Source of the DNA: Mesorhizobium sp.
GTDB lineage: Bacteria; Pseudomonadota; Alphaproteobacteria; Rhizobiales; Rhizobiaceae
DNA length: 34,654 nt
Reading direction: 5' to 3'
Assembly: GCF_004962245.1 (NCBI RefSeq)
Contig: NZ_SUHQ01000042.1
Coordinates: 1-34,654, forward strand
Shown here: piece by piece, positions 15,255-22,787 of the stretch
How positions within the stretch are numbered: position 1 is the first letter of the stretch
How the letters are laid out: the number at the start of each line of letters is the position of its first letter
The notes under the pieces: model-generated
Database searches by the model: none
Told to the model about the DNA's origin: nothing
The model's input: the letters and a program-made list of their open reading frames with translations, nothing else
Translations under genes and position numbers: made by a program

Positions 15255-15593
15255 GGATCGCCGCAACAGGGCTAAAGGACCATATTCCTCCCAGTAGAAC
15301 GGGAGGTTCATGTCCTCACCGTCGACAACAGATCAGAAGATGCCGCAGCAGCATCCGCGGGCCGCGCCTGCGCTCTCCTGAAACGGCACGGCACCAAAAA
15401 CGCTCATGGAATTGGATTGGGAGATCTTCAAGCCGGTACACCGGCAGAAGCGATCCTTGGTACGGCGAAAGCCTTGGGCGCGGGAATGATCGCGATGGGT
15501 GCGTACGGGCACAGAGGAATCCGAGAGATCTTTGGTTCCTGTACACGACACGTCCTGGCAAATTCCTCAAAGTCCCTATTTCTGTACCATTAG
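15255..15593 (+). pseudogene. Universal stress protein relic
   Basis: One plus-strand frame reads REVHVLTVDNRSEDA, then LLKRHGTKN, then GTPAEAILGTAKALGAGMIAMGAYGHRG and ends RHVLANSSKSLFLYH before a TAG. This matches the second half of a UspA domain, including the GxxGH nucleotide-binding type segment. The upstream part is interrupted by an in-frame TAA at 15273-15275, and no start or first half is present. It is a truncated, inactivated copy of a common stress protein. Confidence 0.7.
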
Positions 15594-15904
15594 GACAGCT
15601 TTGGTCGCCATTCATGGTCAGGATGTGACCGTGGTGAAAGACTAGTCGAACTGCGCGCCGGTAAGCCTCTCGGAGCCCAGGACTGTCGTCCAATCTTTCC
15701 CCCGTCAGCCGACACCTCCGTCAGATCAGGGGTGCGTCCCGCTTGGTCGATGCAGTGAATACTTCTGAAATAAATGCACTAATGAGCGGAGGCGGGCAGA
15801 GGTTAGCTGCCAGATGAGACCTATTTCGCGCACGGGTGCGGTCGGAAGCGACATGCAGCTCATCGAGGCCAGCCGCCAGGTCAGTTGCTCCAGCGCGCGC
15901 AAAA
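15594..15904. other. Gap with no recognisable gene
   Basis: Open frames on both strands here are short and overlap without family motifs or start signals. The stretch separates the stress-protein relic (plus) from a minus-strand terminator and probably consists of decayed sequence. Confidence 0.45.
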
Positions 15905-15932
15905 GCCCGCGCCTCCGGTGGAGGACGCGGGC
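15905..15932 (-). terminator. Intrinsic terminator, minus strand
   Basis: An outer GCCCGCG/CGCGGGC stem and an inner CCTCC/GGAGG stem form one long hairpin, followed on the minus strand by TTTT. It lies about 105 bp beyond the stop of the GlcG/HbpS-like fragment and probably once ended that gene. Confidence 0.7.
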
Positions 15933-16037
15933 CGATCGGGAATACGGGCCCGAACCTGCAGCTCTATCCGGGAGATATTGCTGCCAACCCATGCATTTTT
16001 AGCGTGAGCTAACGTTTCGGACAACCGCGAAAGTGCT

Positions 16038-16265
16038 TCACCGACCAAGCGGCTGCCGCGACAACGCGACGAGCTGCGCTTCGTCGCTGATTCGGACATG
16101 TATTAGGCAATGATACGAGAGGCAACGCTTCTCGATGAGCTTCAGGTTCGCTTTGCTCTTCGCTTTTATGTTGTAGGCAACGCCGAAGCTTGCGGCTTCG
16201 GCTTCGCCCGCTGCCAGCATCCGTTTCGCATCGGAGAGAGTGAGGGTGGTGCGAGAACAGGGCAT
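16038..16265 (-). pseudogene. Truncated GlcG/HbpS-like (heme-binding) protein fragment
   Basis: The frame from ATG 16265 (AAGGA upstream) starts TTLTLSDAKRMLAAGEAEAA, which resembles the first helix of the GlcG/HbpS family. It then reaches SDEAQLVALSR, resembling the family's DDGGxLVALxR strand. Between the two are about 20 extra residues (KAKSKANLKLIEKRCLSY) that do not fit the family, and the protein stops after 75 residues where family members have about 140. It is most likely an altered and truncated relic. A small expressed protein cannot be excluded because start and terminator are intact. Confidence 0.5.
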
Positions 16266-16365
16266 CGTCCTTATCGTCTCGGGTTGCTCTTCAGCGGTGA
16301 TCGAATGCCTCCTAAGCTACACGCGGGTGGACGGCACCGAGGTAAAAAGAGGTTAGATTCGATGG

Positions 16366-16505
16366 CAAGCTGAGTCCTGGGGCGAGCTCGCGATCCTCGG
16401 CGGGTTCCCACCTGGCGCGACCTGGCCGAGGAAGACTTTCGCCTCGTGCCTGGCCTCTTCAGACGTCCAACGCCATGCAGGCCGATCGTGTACCGAAGGG
16501 ATTGG
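16366..16505 (-). pseudogene. Tyrosine integrase arm-domain relic
   Basis: On the minus strand one frame gives SLRYTIGLHG, a second gives WTSEEARHEAKVFLGQVA and a third gives PAEDRELAPGLSL. Read together these follow the pattern of the N-terminal arm-binding region of phage-type integrases (…YTIGxHG.WT.EEAR.EAK..LG.VA.G.DPA.DR…). At least two frameshifts separate the pieces, and the catalytic domain is missing. It marks an old integration event. No tRNA gene or att repeat was seen next to it. Confidence 0.55.
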
Positions 16506-16610
16506 CACGGGGCGTAGGGCCTACCCATTGGGCCTCCATCAATTTGGGATGCGGACGACCGTAACAAGCGCTCCGCTTCGCCATTGCAGGGGCGGCAGTG
16601 GCCTCTCCAT

Positions 16611-17720
16611 CTAAGGCTTCGGCAGGCCGCCTGTCAGTCCGAAATCCTCCGGCGCTTCGCCAATCTCGATCAAGCCTTGCCGAAGTCCATCTTCCATAAG
16701 GCCGCGCTTGTCCTCGTCGACGTAAGACAGTCCGACGGTGATTCCTTCGCGCCAGGAAGGGCCGCGGTTCCATGCTTCCGCGAAAACCATTCCGAGGTCT
16801 CCGTGTCGCCGGGTTTGAACCAAGGCTTCAAAGAGAGATACGGCCTGCGTCGTATCTTTTTCTCGCTTCGTGTAGCCGGAAGCATCGTTCCGTCGCCGTG
16901 AACTGACGATCAGCTTGTGGACCGCGTACCGCTCCGGTGCGGGAACCACAACGGGGACGCCGCTTTTGTGGAGCATAACGGTGCGCACCGGATCCTGAAT
17001 GAGGAAATCGAGGAACCTGAGGGGCTGGGCGGAGGCCCCGCCGAGCGCTGGCATTTTTGCGGCGCGACCTGAATAGTCGTCGCTTCCTGTGTTCGGGGTC
17101 AAGAACTCGACCTTGAACTTTTTCGAGTTTTCAAATTGGGTGCTTAACCTGCCGTCCGACTGGTGAGGGACATCACGAAATGTCGGATCGATCTTCTTGA
17201 GCACTTCCAAAATCGGGGGAAGGCTGTCTTCGACCGCGGCGGAAATCGAATGAAACTGGGCGAAATCGGCATCGCCGGTCTGCATGACCGTCGAAGGGAG
17301 ACGGACTCCGAGGAGGCCTGAATAGCACTGATAGGCGACGTTCCCGACTAAGACGGCCCTGAGCCTGAACAGTCCAACATTCGAAAGCGCTGCCACAACG
17401 TCGCCCGTAAACCGCTCCGGGGAAGGCAGGTAGGCGTTTCTGACCAAGGTCGAAACCAGCTTGCGTCGGCTCTTGAGGTCATTCTTTAGCTCGTTGAACT
17501 TCGCAACCCGGCTGTTTATCTCTTCGTCGGAACACGGGCCGACATATTTCCTGAAGGGCTTTCCGTCGACTTCAGTCTGGAAATACCAGAACTCCAGGTT
17601 TTTCGCCTTCTGCTTCACGAAAAGCCCGTCAGGCGAAAACTCTGAGGTAAAGGCCGCGTCGAAGGTTCGCTGATCGAGTTCGGCGAACATGGTTCTGTAG
17701 ACGAGATCGATTTCTTTCAT
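16611..17720 (-). CDS. GSU2403-type nucleotidyltransferase-fold protein
   Basis: A 369-residue protein that I recognise as the GSU2403-like family, a nucleotidyltransferase fold of unknown substrate. The conserved parts include EIDLVYRTMFAELDQRTFDAAF at the N-terminus, YSGLLGVRLPSTVMQTGDADFAQFHSIS with the acidic GDADF motif at about residue 150, KVEFLTPNTGSDDYSG and VPVVVPAPERYAVHKLIV. The length is full. Start ATG 17720 fits the family; the ribosome site is weak (GGACA). It stands alone. A promoter and two related 32-bp palindromes lie directly upstream. Such proteins are often found in accessory regions, and a defence or toxin-antitoxin role has only been guessed. Confidence 0.85.
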   Translation of the reverse strand: MKEIDLVYRTMFAELDQRTFDAAFTSEFSPDGLFVKQKAKNLEFWYFQTEVDGKPFRKYVGPCSDEEINSRVAKFNELKNDLKSRRKLVSTLVRNAYLPSPERFTGDVVAALSNVGLFRLRAVLVGNVAYQCYSGLLGVRLPSTVMQTGDADFAQFHSISAAVEDSLPPILEVLKKIDPTFRDVPHQSDGRLSTQFENSKKFKVEFLTPNTGSDDYSGRAAKMPALGGASAQPLRFLDFLIQDPVRTVMLHKSGVPVVVPAPERYAVHKLIVSSRRRNDASGYTKREKDTTQAVSLFEALVQTRRHGDLGMVFAEAWNRGPSWREGITVGLSYVDEDKRGLMEDGLRQGLIEIGEAPEDFGLTGGLPKP

Positions 17721-17731
17721 TCAAGATGTCC

Positions 17732-17763
17732 GGTTGTACATTTTTCGCAATTTATGTACAACC
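17732..17763. repeat. 32-bp palindrome A at the nucleotidyltransferase promoter
   Basis: GGTTGTACAT and ATGTACAACC are exact reverse complements separated by 12 bases. The right edge overlaps the predicted -10 element, and the left edge is 11 bp from the start codon. Binding here should block transcription. Confidence 0.8.
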
Positions 17764-17789
17764 ATACCATTCAGGGCGGCGAGGTTCAA
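17761..17789 (-). promoter_or_regulatory. Predicted sigma-70-type promoter of the nucleotidyltransferase gene
   Basis: On the minus strand TTGAAC (17784-17789) and TATGGT (17761-17766) are separated by exactly 17 bases. Each matches four of six consensus positions. The element lies in the gap between the two 32-bp palindromes, which supports its being the regulated promoter. Confidence 0.5.
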
Positions 17790-17790
17790 G

Positions 17791-17822
17791 GGTTGTAAAG
17801 TTCTTGCAAAAAGTTTACAACC
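17791..17822. repeat. 32-bp palindrome B at the nucleotidyltransferase promoter
   Basis: GGTTGTAAA and TTTACAACC are exact reverse complements separated by 14 bases. It has the same total length and the same GGTTGTA/TACAACC ends as palindrome A, with 23 of 32 positions identical. It starts just upstream of the predicted -35 element. Confidence 0.8.
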
Positions 17823-17910
17823 ACGCTCGTTAGTGGCCTGAGCGCGACCCCTCCAGTGAAATCTACATCGGCCAGTTTGTCTGTTCGGTTCACCGACCAG
17901 CAGATCGCGG

Positions 17911-18015
17911 CTACTGCTTCACGGAGGTCGACGTGACCCAGGTGTCCGACAGCACGTAGCCTTGTGGGTACGGATCCTCCGGATCGAGATAGTAGGCATG
18001 TTCTCCGGTGATCAT
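17911..18015 (-). CDS. Possible 34-residue protein or C-terminal fragment
   Basis: The minus-strand frame from ATG 18015 reads MITGEHAYYLDPEDPYPQGY and ends in TSTSVKQ. The protein-like frame continues upstream of this ATG (AAYDFHDPSATPAP) to a TGA, so it may be the tail of a once longer gene. No ribosome binding site is visible. The aromatic and proline-rich composition is unlike chance frames in this GC-rich DNA. The function is unknown. Confidence 0.4.
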   Translation of the reverse strand: MITGEHAYYLDPEDPYPQGYVLSDTWVTSTSVKQ

Positions 18016-18118
18016 TGGCGCGGGGGTGGCCGACGGATCGTGAAAATCATAGGCTGCCGGCTGCGAGCGCCGGCGGATGGCCGACCCGGGAACTCTTCAA
18101 GCGCGGCGGCAATGTCGC

Positions 18119-18152
18119 AAAAAAGCCCGCCGCACCTTGCGGGTCGGCGGGC
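18119..18152 (-). terminator. Intrinsic terminator, minus strand
   Basis: A GCCCGCCG/CGGCGGGC 8-bp stem with a 12-base loop is followed on the minus strand by six T. It lies downstream of the KTSC-domain gene. A tiny frame (20 codons, ATG 18222, starting MNDPCTGHTR) ends eight bases before the stem. Confidence 0.8.
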
Positions 18153-18295
18153 GATCAGTCGTTCACCAAGCACAGGGTGTGGGCGGGGGATCGCGTGTGC
18201 CCGGTGCACGGATCGTTCATACGCGCGTCGGCGGCGCCGCGTCTACCAACCGGCAGTTGGACCGACCTCCTGCCGATGTTTTCACTAGCCTACCG

Positions 18296-18514
18296 TCAGT
18301 CCGGGTCGTCGCAGGACGCAATTTGCCGATACCGGAAGTGATTGCGGATGTGTTCGTTGAAATAGCGGCCCTTGGCAAAGGCGGCTTTGAACGCGGCGAA
18401 GGTTTCCGGCGGCACGTCCTCAAACTCGTATCGTTTGCCGCTGGCGACGAACCACACCGAGAGCATTCTGCTATCCGGATCGTATTCCGTTTTGCGTATC
18501 GTGGTAGACGGCAT
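18296..18514 (-). CDS. KTSC-domain small protein
   Basis: A 72-residue protein with the KTSC domain across nearly its whole length. It opens MPSTTIRKTEYDPDSRMLSV, continues SGKRYEFEDVPPETFAAFKAA and closes FAKGRYFNEHIRNHFRYRQI. The domain is named after a lysyl-tRNA synthetase C-terminal extension and is presumed to bind nucleic acid, but its role as a stand-alone protein is unknown. ATG 18514 is the family start; an in-frame TTG at 18541 is less likely. An intrinsic terminator follows. The gene is isolated. Confidence 0.85.
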   Translation of the reverse strand: MPSTTIRKTEYDPDSRMLSVWFVASGKRYEFEDVPPETFAAFKAAFAKGRYFNEHIRNHFRYRQIASCDDPD

Positions 18515-18940
18515 GGCGGCGGCTCGATCAAAAGGAGTCAACGATCGGTTAGGCCGTCGCGTTCCTGGTGATTTGTAAGCGCGCTACGTCACCAAATTTC
18601 GGTGCAGAGAGCCAATCCAGGACGATCTCCTCGCCCGGACATTGTGGACGATGCCGTCGACCCCTGGGCTGGTTGGCGCGACGCGATGGTGACCACCGCC
18701 CAGACGAGGGATATTTGGGACCGCTCGTGGGCCTATGCGCACGCGCTAGACGTCCGTGAACACGCAGTGCTATCAAGAAGCAGTGGCAATCACGGCGCTG
18801 GTGCGCGTTACGACCAATCCCCCAAGCCATTCCACTGAGCTGTGAAGTACCCTCGCGGAACGTCCTTCTCGCACGTTGCCTGTTGCCATGGGTCACATCC
18901 ACCAGCACGCAAGCGTGAATATTTCTCACCGGAGGATCAA
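18515..18940. other. Gap without a supported gene
   Basis: Overlapping frames on both strands lack family motifs. A plus-strand frame from GTG 18602 contains a protein-like stretch (DPWAGWRDAMVTTAQTRDIW) but has no ribosome site and ends in low-quality sequence. It may be a worn fragment. The promoter of the KTSC gene should be at the left end. Confidence 0.45.
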
Positions 18941-19051
18941 GTGAAACTCGTTTGCCGGACTGCACGCGGTGGTCAGTCTTTGGATCTGACTGATTTGCGC
19001 GTAGTTGCAAGAGGACTCTGTCACTCGCACCTCCACTCGCGGTATCCTTAG
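18941..19051 (+). CDS. Possible 36-residue small ORF with strong ribosome site
   Basis: A GTG start is preceded by GGAGGATCAA, one of the better ribosome sites in this region. The frame reads MKLVCRTARGGQSLDLTDLR and ends His-rich (HSHLHSRYP). It ends 15 bp before another small plus-strand gene. The function is unknown. The main support is the Shine-Dalgarno, so the call is weak. Confidence 0.3.
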   Translation: MKLVCRTARGGQSLDLTDLRVVARGLCHSHLHSRYP

Positions 19052-19066
19052 AGAGGATTACTGATC

Positions 19067-19264
19067 ATGCGAGCGTTGGTGGTACATGTGGTGACGCTCT
19101 GTTGTGCAGTGAACATGCCTATTCCTGGTTTGGCACAAACAGATGAGCAGAAGCCGGTCTATTTCGGCCAACGTTCCGCAAATCCGAAGCACGAGACGTT
19201 CGGCCGGCTGGTCGGATATGAACGTCCAAAATTGCAAAATTGGGGGCGACGGATGATGACTTGA
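19067..19264 (+). CDS. Small exported protein, unknown
   Basis: A 65-residue frame from ATG 19067, with AGAGGA ten bases upstream. Residues 1-24 look like a signal peptide (MRALVVHVVTLCCAVNMPIP, then GLAQ before TDEQKP). The remaining 40 residues are polar and basic (NPKHETFGRLVGYERPKLQN). There is no family recognition. It converges on the ferritin-like gene with about 135 bp between the stop codons. Confidence 0.45.
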   Translation: MRALVVHVVTLCCAVNMPIPGLAQTDEQKPVYFGQRSANPKHETFGRLVGYERPKLQNWGRRMMT

Positions 19265-19399
19265 CCTCCCGCCGCACGGAAAAGCAATCAGGCGGCCAGA
19301 AGTGGTGACGGTGCCTGTCGTGGCCAGTGGCCAGATATCGCCAAGGGCTGCCATTTCCGCCCGCTCTGCGTCCACTGGGAGTGCGGATCGAGTGGCGTC

Positions 19400-20260
19400 T
19401 CATTTCATCAAAGCGCGGATCGCCGACCTGCATTCCACCGCGCCTGTCGCGAATTGCTGCGCGCGGCTGCGGCTGTCCTGGTCGGGGAGCCGCTCGCCGA
19501 AGTCGAGATAGCAGTCCAGCAGCAGCTCGCACAGTGCCGCGGCGCGTTCCGAGACGTCCGGCGAGACACCGTTTCTCAACAGGGGTGAAGGGCCGAATGG
19601 CTGTTGCGCGATGTGGAATGATCGTTCGCGTGCCTGCCGTGCAAGGCCCTCCAGACTCGATCCTTCAGCTTCGGAAGCGTTGGCGGCCGCTGCCTCAAGA
19701 TGCCCAGCCAACCGCAGCTCCAGTTCCGGCAGGTCGAGGACGGGCGCGCGCGGCCTCGCGTCCTGCCGGGCGTGAAAGGCTCGCCGTCTTTCGCGGCGAA
19801 GGGTGGCCAGGTGGCCTAGCTCCTCGCGTGCCATCTGCTCGGCGGCTTCTCGCAGCAGATCCTGGTCTGTCTGCGCAGCCACATAGGTCCAGAACAGGAA
19901 GGCCCTCTCCTCGTTGCGCACAGCCATCGAGAAGGCTCGATAGGCGCTGAGCAGCTCGGGTGCGACCATGCTCGCCCCCTCGTCGTCAAAGGTATCTGTG
20001 GGTTCCCATTGCAGGTTGGAAAGGTCGGGCTTCTTGCCGCTGACCTTTTCGGACCAGTGCACGACATTCCCCAAATGCTGGCTTTCCTCGCCGGCCAGTT
20101 GTTCAAACACCGCCACCATGTCCGGCCTGTTCTCCTGCCGCATATGGTCGGCCAGCTTCGAATAGCCGTCGATCGCTTCATGCTCCATGGCGTAGGCGAT
20201 CGCCAGCAACTCATCCATCGACGTTACTGCCGCGAAGGGTTCCGACTTAAGAAGCGACAT
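19400..20260 (-). CDS. Ferritin-like (rubrerythrin-type) protein
   Basis: A 286-residue protein whose first 165 residues form a ferritin-like four-helix bundle. It has the diiron ligand pattern YAMEHEAIDGY, AGEESQHL, RNEERAFLFW and AREELGHL. The C-terminal 120 residues are a variable helical extension, longer than in simple rubrerythrins, with no rubredoxin CxxC. Such proteins handle iron or peroxide, or protect against oxidative and nitrosative stress. ATG 20260 has AGGAG nine bases upstream. The gene is divergent from nosR with a 151-bp shared upstream region holding an NnrR-type box, so it may share anaerobic control. The link to denitrification is inferred. Confidence 0.85.
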   Translation of the reverse strand: MSLLKSEPFAAVTSMDELLAIAYAMEHEAIDGYSKLADHMRQENRPDMVAVFEQLAGEESQHLGNVVHWSEKVSGKKPDLSNLQWEPTDTFDDEGASMVAPELLSAYRAFSMAVRNEERAFLFWTYVAAQTDQDLLREAAEQMAREELGHLATLRRERRRAFHARQDARPRAPVLDLPELELRLAGHLEAAAANASEAEGSSLEGLARQARERSFHIAQQPFGPSPLLRNGVSPDVSERAAALCELLLDCYLDFGERLPDQDSRSRAQQFATGAVECRSAIRALMK

Positions 20261-20323
20261 GCCTTCAATCTCCTGCCCGGCCTGCTGCGGTCGTATCTAT
20301 AGCAGAAAAGAAAGGCCATTAAT

Positions 20324-20364
20324 TTGCGCTGGCACAAAGACGCTTGGGTTGAATCAGGTATCAG
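20324..20364 (+). promoter_or_regulatory. NnrR/FNR-type box and -10 of nosR
   Basis: TTGCGCTGGCACAA (20324-20337) matches the pattern TTGCG-N4-CACAA described for NnrR in denitrifying alphaproteobacteria. It is centred about 82 bp before the nosR ATG. A -10-like TATCAG at 20359-20364 would put the box near -41, the usual activating position. The site is symmetric, so it could also serve the divergent ferritin-like gene. Confidence 0.7.
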
Positions 20365-20411
20365 TTGCGGTAGTTCAGTCGGGGCGAGGACGGGCGCGAA
20401 ACCTGTCCGAC

Positions 20412-22763
20412 ATGACATATCGGAAGCTAATCTTGAGCATATGGCCCCTCAGCAATCTCGTCCGGCGCGCCGTTCGGTCGCTCATTGCTTTCATAACGAT
20501 CGCAGTGGCAGCCTTTGCACTCTTGTCCAGCCCAATTCCAGCTTCGGCGGCAGGCAGGCTGGCGGAATTCCTCCAGAAAGCTCAGCCGTCCGAGATATTC
20601 CAGGGCGCCGAGAGCTTCGGCCGCCCGCAGGGCGACCCGCCCATTACCCCCGTTTATCGGGGTAATGAACTGGCGGGATATGTCTATCTCAACACCGATT
20701 TCACCAGCTCGGTCGGGTATTCGGGAAAGCCGATCCACATCCTGGTCGGCATCGACCCAACCGGAACAATTCGCGGCTTCAAGCTGGTCGGGCATTCCGA
20801 GCCGATCGTTCTCATCGGCATCCCTGAAGAGAGGGTAGTCGCCGCTCTCAATTCTCTGATCGGCAAGGATCTCGGACGCGTGGCTGCAGGGGCCGAGAGG
20901 CATCCGGAGGTCGATATCGTCGGCGGCGCGACCGTGACTGTGCTCGTCATGGGCGACAGCATCGTTCGGTCGGCGGTCAAGCTGATCCGAAGCGGCCGCC
21001 TTGGGGGCGGCGACGTTGCAGGGGCCGGGTCCTCGCAGCCGTCGGCGGAAACACGCGCGCTTGACCTTTCAAAGCAGGAGGTCCGCGGCTGGCAGAGCCT
21101 GGTCGGCGACGGGTCGGTCCGGAGCCTGCGGCTGACAGTAGGTGAGGTGACGCAGGCATTCCAGCAGGCGGGTCAGGCGGAGGCGGCGAACCGCCCCGAG
21201 AGCCGGAAACCCGAAGACCTCTTCATCGAGCTCTACGTTGCTCCCGTCAGCGTCCCCACGATCGGCGTGAGCCTGCTGGGCGAGCGCGGTTACGAGCGCC
21301 TGCATCAGAAGCTGAAGGACGGACAGCAAGCGATCATCGTGGCAGGCGATGGGGCTTACTCGTTCAAGGGCTCCGGCTATGTCCGCGGCGGCATTTTCGA
21401 CCGCATCGAGCTTCTGCAGGATGGCGGGGGCGTCCGCTTCCGGGACCGGAATCACACGCGCATTGGCGATCTCGCGGCGGAGGGCGCGCCGAGGCTTCGC
21501 GAGATTGCTCTTTTCACCGTCCCGGAGGACTTCAGTTTCAACGTGACGGAGCCTTGGGAGTTGCAACTCCTCGTCCAGCGGAGCTTCGGTGCACGCGACA
21601 AGGCGTCCCTTCCGTTCAACGTGAGCTACTCCCTTCCCGAGCAATATGTCGTGGTGAAGCAGGCGGCGCCGCCGGCTCAGGAACCTGCCGCGGCTGGAAC
21701 CGCACCGCGAGCGTCAGCCGATGCCAGCCTTGGAGCAGGCAGTCCCGGCGAACCAGAGGCCGAGGAAGACGAGTTGTGGAAGCGCATCTGGCAGATGAAC
21801 ACCGTGTCGATAGCCATCACGGTGGCTGCCCTTCTGGCGCTCACGGCGATCTTCTTCTTCCAGGACTGGCTGGTGCGGCGTCCGCGGCTCTACACCTGGG
21901 TGCGCCGTGGTTATCTGCTCTTCACGCTGGTTTGGCTCGGCTGGTACGCCAACGCGCAGCTCTCGGTCGTCAACGTTCTGACCTTCACCAACTCCCTGAT
22001 AACCAGCTTCAACTGGGAGTTCTTCCTCTCAGCGCCTCTCGTTTTCATGCTGTGGGCGTCGGTGGCGGTAGGGCTTCTCTTCTGGGGACGCGGTCCGTTC
22101 TGCGGCTGGCTTTGTCCATTCGGCGCTCTTCAGGAACTGACCAACAACCTGGCCCAATGGCTGAAAGTGCCCCAGATCAAGGTGCCGTTCGGCCTTAACG
22201 AACGGCTATGGCCGATCAAATACATCATCTTCCTGGGACTGTTCGGCCTGTCGTTTTACTCGCTGGCGCTGGCGGAAGTTTTCGCCGAAGTCGAGCCCTT
22301 CAAGACTGCCATCGTCCTCAAGTTCGCCCGCGAGTGGCCGTTCGTCATCTTCGCGCTCACGCTGCTGGCGGCGGGGCTGTTCATCGAACGCTTCTATTGC
22401 CGCTATCTGTGTCCGCTGGGCGCCGCACTCGCCATTCCTGGCCGCATCCGGATGTTCGAATGGCTGAAGCGGTGGCCCGAATGCGGTTCTCCCTGCCAGC
22501 GCTGCGCCAAGGAATGTCCGGTTCAGGCGATCCATCCGGAGGGTCAGATCAACGTCAATGAATGCATCTACTGCATGCATTGCCAGGAACTCTACCATGA
22601 CGATCACCGCTGCCCGCATATGATCCAGGTGCGTCTCAAACGCGAAAAATTCCAGGCTTTGTCTTCTCCCGCCACCAGCGGGAAGGGACCCGCCAAGCCC
22701 GTCATTTCCCACAAGGGAATCCCTGTCGAACGACCGGAAACGGTTGCCGGTCCATCGATTTAA
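20412..22763 (+). CDS. nosR: NosR, membrane flavo-iron-sulfur protein for N2O reductase
   Basis: A 783-residue electron donor and maturation factor for nitrous oxide reductase. It has an N-terminal membrane segment and signal (residues 15-47). A periplasmic FMN-binding domain follows, with the flavinylation motif DIVGGAT (T174 predicted to carry FMN). Several transmembrane helices from about residue 505 then carry CGWLCP and CRYLCP motifs. A cytoplasmic ferredoxin-like domain contains CGSPCQRCAKECP and CIYCMHCQELYHDDHRCP. ATG 20412 lacks a clear ribosome site; TTG 20433 (GGAAG upstream) is an alternative. It is the first gene of the nos operon, 24 bp before nosZ. NosX encoded downstream should attach the FMN. 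Confidence 0.96.
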   Translation: MTYRKLILSIWPLSNLVRRAVRSLIAFITIAVAAFALLSSPIPASAAGRLAEFLQKAQPSEIFQGAESFGRPQGDPPITPVYRGNELAGYVYLNTDFTSSVGYSGKPIHILVGIDPTGTIRGFKLVGHSEPIVLIGIPEERVVAALNSLIGKDLGRVAAGAERHPEVDIVGGATVTVLVMGDSIVRSAVKLIRSGRLGGGDVAGAGSSQPSAETRALDLSKQEVRGWQSLVGDGSVRSLRLTVGEVTQAFQQAGQAEAANRPESRKPEDLFIELYVAPVSVPTIGVSLLGERGYERLHQKLKDGQQAIIVAGDGAYSFKGSGYVRGGIFDRIELLQDGGGVRFRDRNHTRIGDLAAEGAPRLREIALFTVPEDFSFNVTEPWELQLLVQRSFGARDKASLPFNVSYSLPEQYVVVKQAAPPAQEPAAAGTAPRASADASLGAGSPGEPEAEEDELWKRIWQMNTVSIAITVAALLALTAIFFFQDWLVRRPRLYTWVRRGYLLFTLVWLGWYANAQLSVVNVLTFTNSLITSFNWEFFLSAPLVFMLWASVAVGLLFWGRGPFCGWLCPFGALQELTNNLAQWLKVPQIKVPFGLNERLWPIKYIIFLGLFGLSFYSLALAEVFAEVEPFKTAIVLKFAREWPFVIFALTLLAAGLFIERFYCRYLCPLGAALAIPGRIRMFEWLKRWPECGSPCQRCAKECPVQAIHPEGQINVNECIYCMHCQELYHDDHRCPHMIQVRLKREKFQALSSPATSGKGPAKPVISHKGIPVERPETVAGPSI

Positions 22764-22787
22764 CAACCCCAACAACAGGAGAGCTGA

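Noticed and set aside
15316..15693. 125-residue minus-strand frame
   Set aside because: The plus strand carries a recognisable universal-stress-protein relic, and this frame is its antisense.
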